Shown here: positions 11,942-12,492 of the stretch, one piece after another | Layout: every line of letters starts with the position of its first letter | Position numbering within the stretch: position 1 is the stretch's first letter | Assembly (NCBI GenBank): GCA_018674605.1 | Contig: JABGZU010000150.1 | Coordinates: 1-12,492 of the forward strand | Direction of reading: 5' to 3' | Length of the DNA: 12,492 nucleotides | Origin: Candidatus Nitrosopumilus sp. | GTDB lineage: Archaea > Thermoproteota > Nitrososphaeria > Nitrososphaerales > Nitrosopumilaceae | Translations under genes and position numbers: made by a program | Notes under the pieces: model-generated | Database searches by the model: none | What the model was told of the DNA's origin: nothing | The model's input: the letters and a program-made list of their open reading frames with translations, nothing else

Positions 11942-12492
11942 TTGCAAAGTACTGATTCCTCTTTTGAAAATATTAGAAAAGATTTTCCAATCTTATCTCG
12001 AACCGTTAGAGATAACAAACCTCTTGTTTATTTGGATAATGCTTCAACAACCCAAAAACCAAATCAAGTAATTGATGCTATTACTGATTATTATCGAAAT
12101 CATAATGCAAACATTCATCGTGCAGTATACGCTCTTGCTGAGGAATCTACTGAAGCATACGAATCTGCACGAGATAAAATTGCAAAATTTGTAAATATAA
12201 AAAATAGACAAGAGCTTATTTTTGTTAGAGGTACAACTGAAGCAATTAATTTAGTTGCATATGCATGGGGCAGACCTCACATTAATGAAGGTGACATTAT
12301 TGTAACTACTGAATATGAACATCATAGCAATATTGTACCATGGCAATTACTTACTCAAGAAAAACGTGCAAAATTAGAATACATTGGAATGAATGATGAT
12401 GGACAATTAAATTTAGATGATCTTGATAAATATCTTGCAACTGGAAAAGTAAAACTTGTAACTTTTAGTTTGATGTCTAATGTTCTTGGAAC
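11942..12492 (+). CDS. sufS: Cysteine desulfurase SufS, N-terminal part (3' truncated by window edge)
   Basis: The frame is open from a TTG at 11942 to the window end, 183 codons of an enzyme usually about 400-415 long. The product removes sulfur from cysteine with PLP and passes it to the Suf scaffold. Visible SufS/group II motifs are 'VYLDNASTTQKP' (about 31-42), 'ANIHRAVYALAEESTEAYE' (about 55-73), 'IFVRGTTEAINLVA' and 'TEYEHHSNIVPWQLL', whose first His stacks on PLP in this family. The PLP lysine and active-site cysteine lie beyond the window. No ATG or GTG exists near this point, and GGAGAT at 11929-11934 supports the TTG. The gene is in the same frame as the Rieske gene, separated only by its TAA and one AAA codon. 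Confidence 0.92.
   Translation, partial: MQSTDSSFENIRKDFPILSRTVRDNKPLVYLDNASTTQKPNQVIDAITDYYRNHNANIHRAVYALAEESTEAYESARDKIAKFVNIKNRQELIFVRGTTEAINLVAYAWGRPHINEGDIIVTTEYEHHSNIVPWQLLTQEKRAKLEYIGMNDDGQLNLDDLDKYLATGKVKLVTFSLMSNVLG

Noticed and set aside
11850..12071. Plus-strand 73-codon frame spanning the Rieske/sufS junction
   Set aside because: It overlaps both real genes in another frame and its product is low-complexity Leu/Ile/Phe/Lys; both neighbours have clear motifs in the other frame.

Overview
The window is an AT-rich, tightly packed archaeal segment. It most likely comes from an ammonia-oxidising thaumarchaeon of the Nitrosopumilus type. Reasons: low GC by eye, TATA-like boxes 15-30 nt before the first genes of operons with almost no 5' leader, GGTGA/GAGAT-type ribosome sites before internal genes, several TTG starts, and a gene set (stand-alone SUMT beside hemL/hemC/hemD; sufB-sufD-Rieske ferredoxin-sufS; DUF47 plus Pit) that fits that group. 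The taxonomic call is inference; no marker such as amoA or rRNA lies in the window.

Layout: (1) 1-324, the 3' end of an ABC-2 type permease, followed by a T-rich tract. (2) 444-2069, a two-gene phosphate uptake operon: a DUF47/PhoU-like protein and a Pit permease. (3) 2121-3505, a translationally coupled pair, an SbtA-type sodium/bicarbonate symporter and a small PII-like protein in the SbtB position. (4) 3502-4959, an arsenic module: arsR on the minus strand, divergent from arsC and an aquaporin-family channel of the aqpS type. The arsR/arsC gap is 40 bp and centres on a 14-bp palindrome. (5) 4960-8709, the tetrapyrrole genes hemL-hemC-cobA-hemD, overlapping or abutting one another and also abutting the aquaporin gene, so arsC to hemD looks like one run of co-transcribed genes. 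(6) 8777 to the window end, an Fe-S assembly operon: sufB, sufD, a Rieske-type ferredoxin and the start of sufS, with its own TATA region and an upstream palindrome.

How the genes may work together: Pit systems import phosphate and, as known for the family, also arsenate. The adjacent ArsC would reduce arsenate to arsenite, and the aquaporin would let uncharged arsenous acid leave down its gradient, a design known from Sinorhizobium meliloti ars operons. SbtA/SbtB would bring in and gate bicarbonate, the substrate of the acyl-CoA carboxylases of the thaumarchaeal 3-hydroxypropionate/4-hydroxybutyrate cycle. The hem/cobA genes make uroporphyrinogen III and precorrin-2, which feed cobalamin, siroheme and heme. 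The suf genes make Fe-S clusters.

No gene-free stretch exceeds 120 bp. I saw no tRNA, rRNA, CRISPR array, insertion sequence or integration site.
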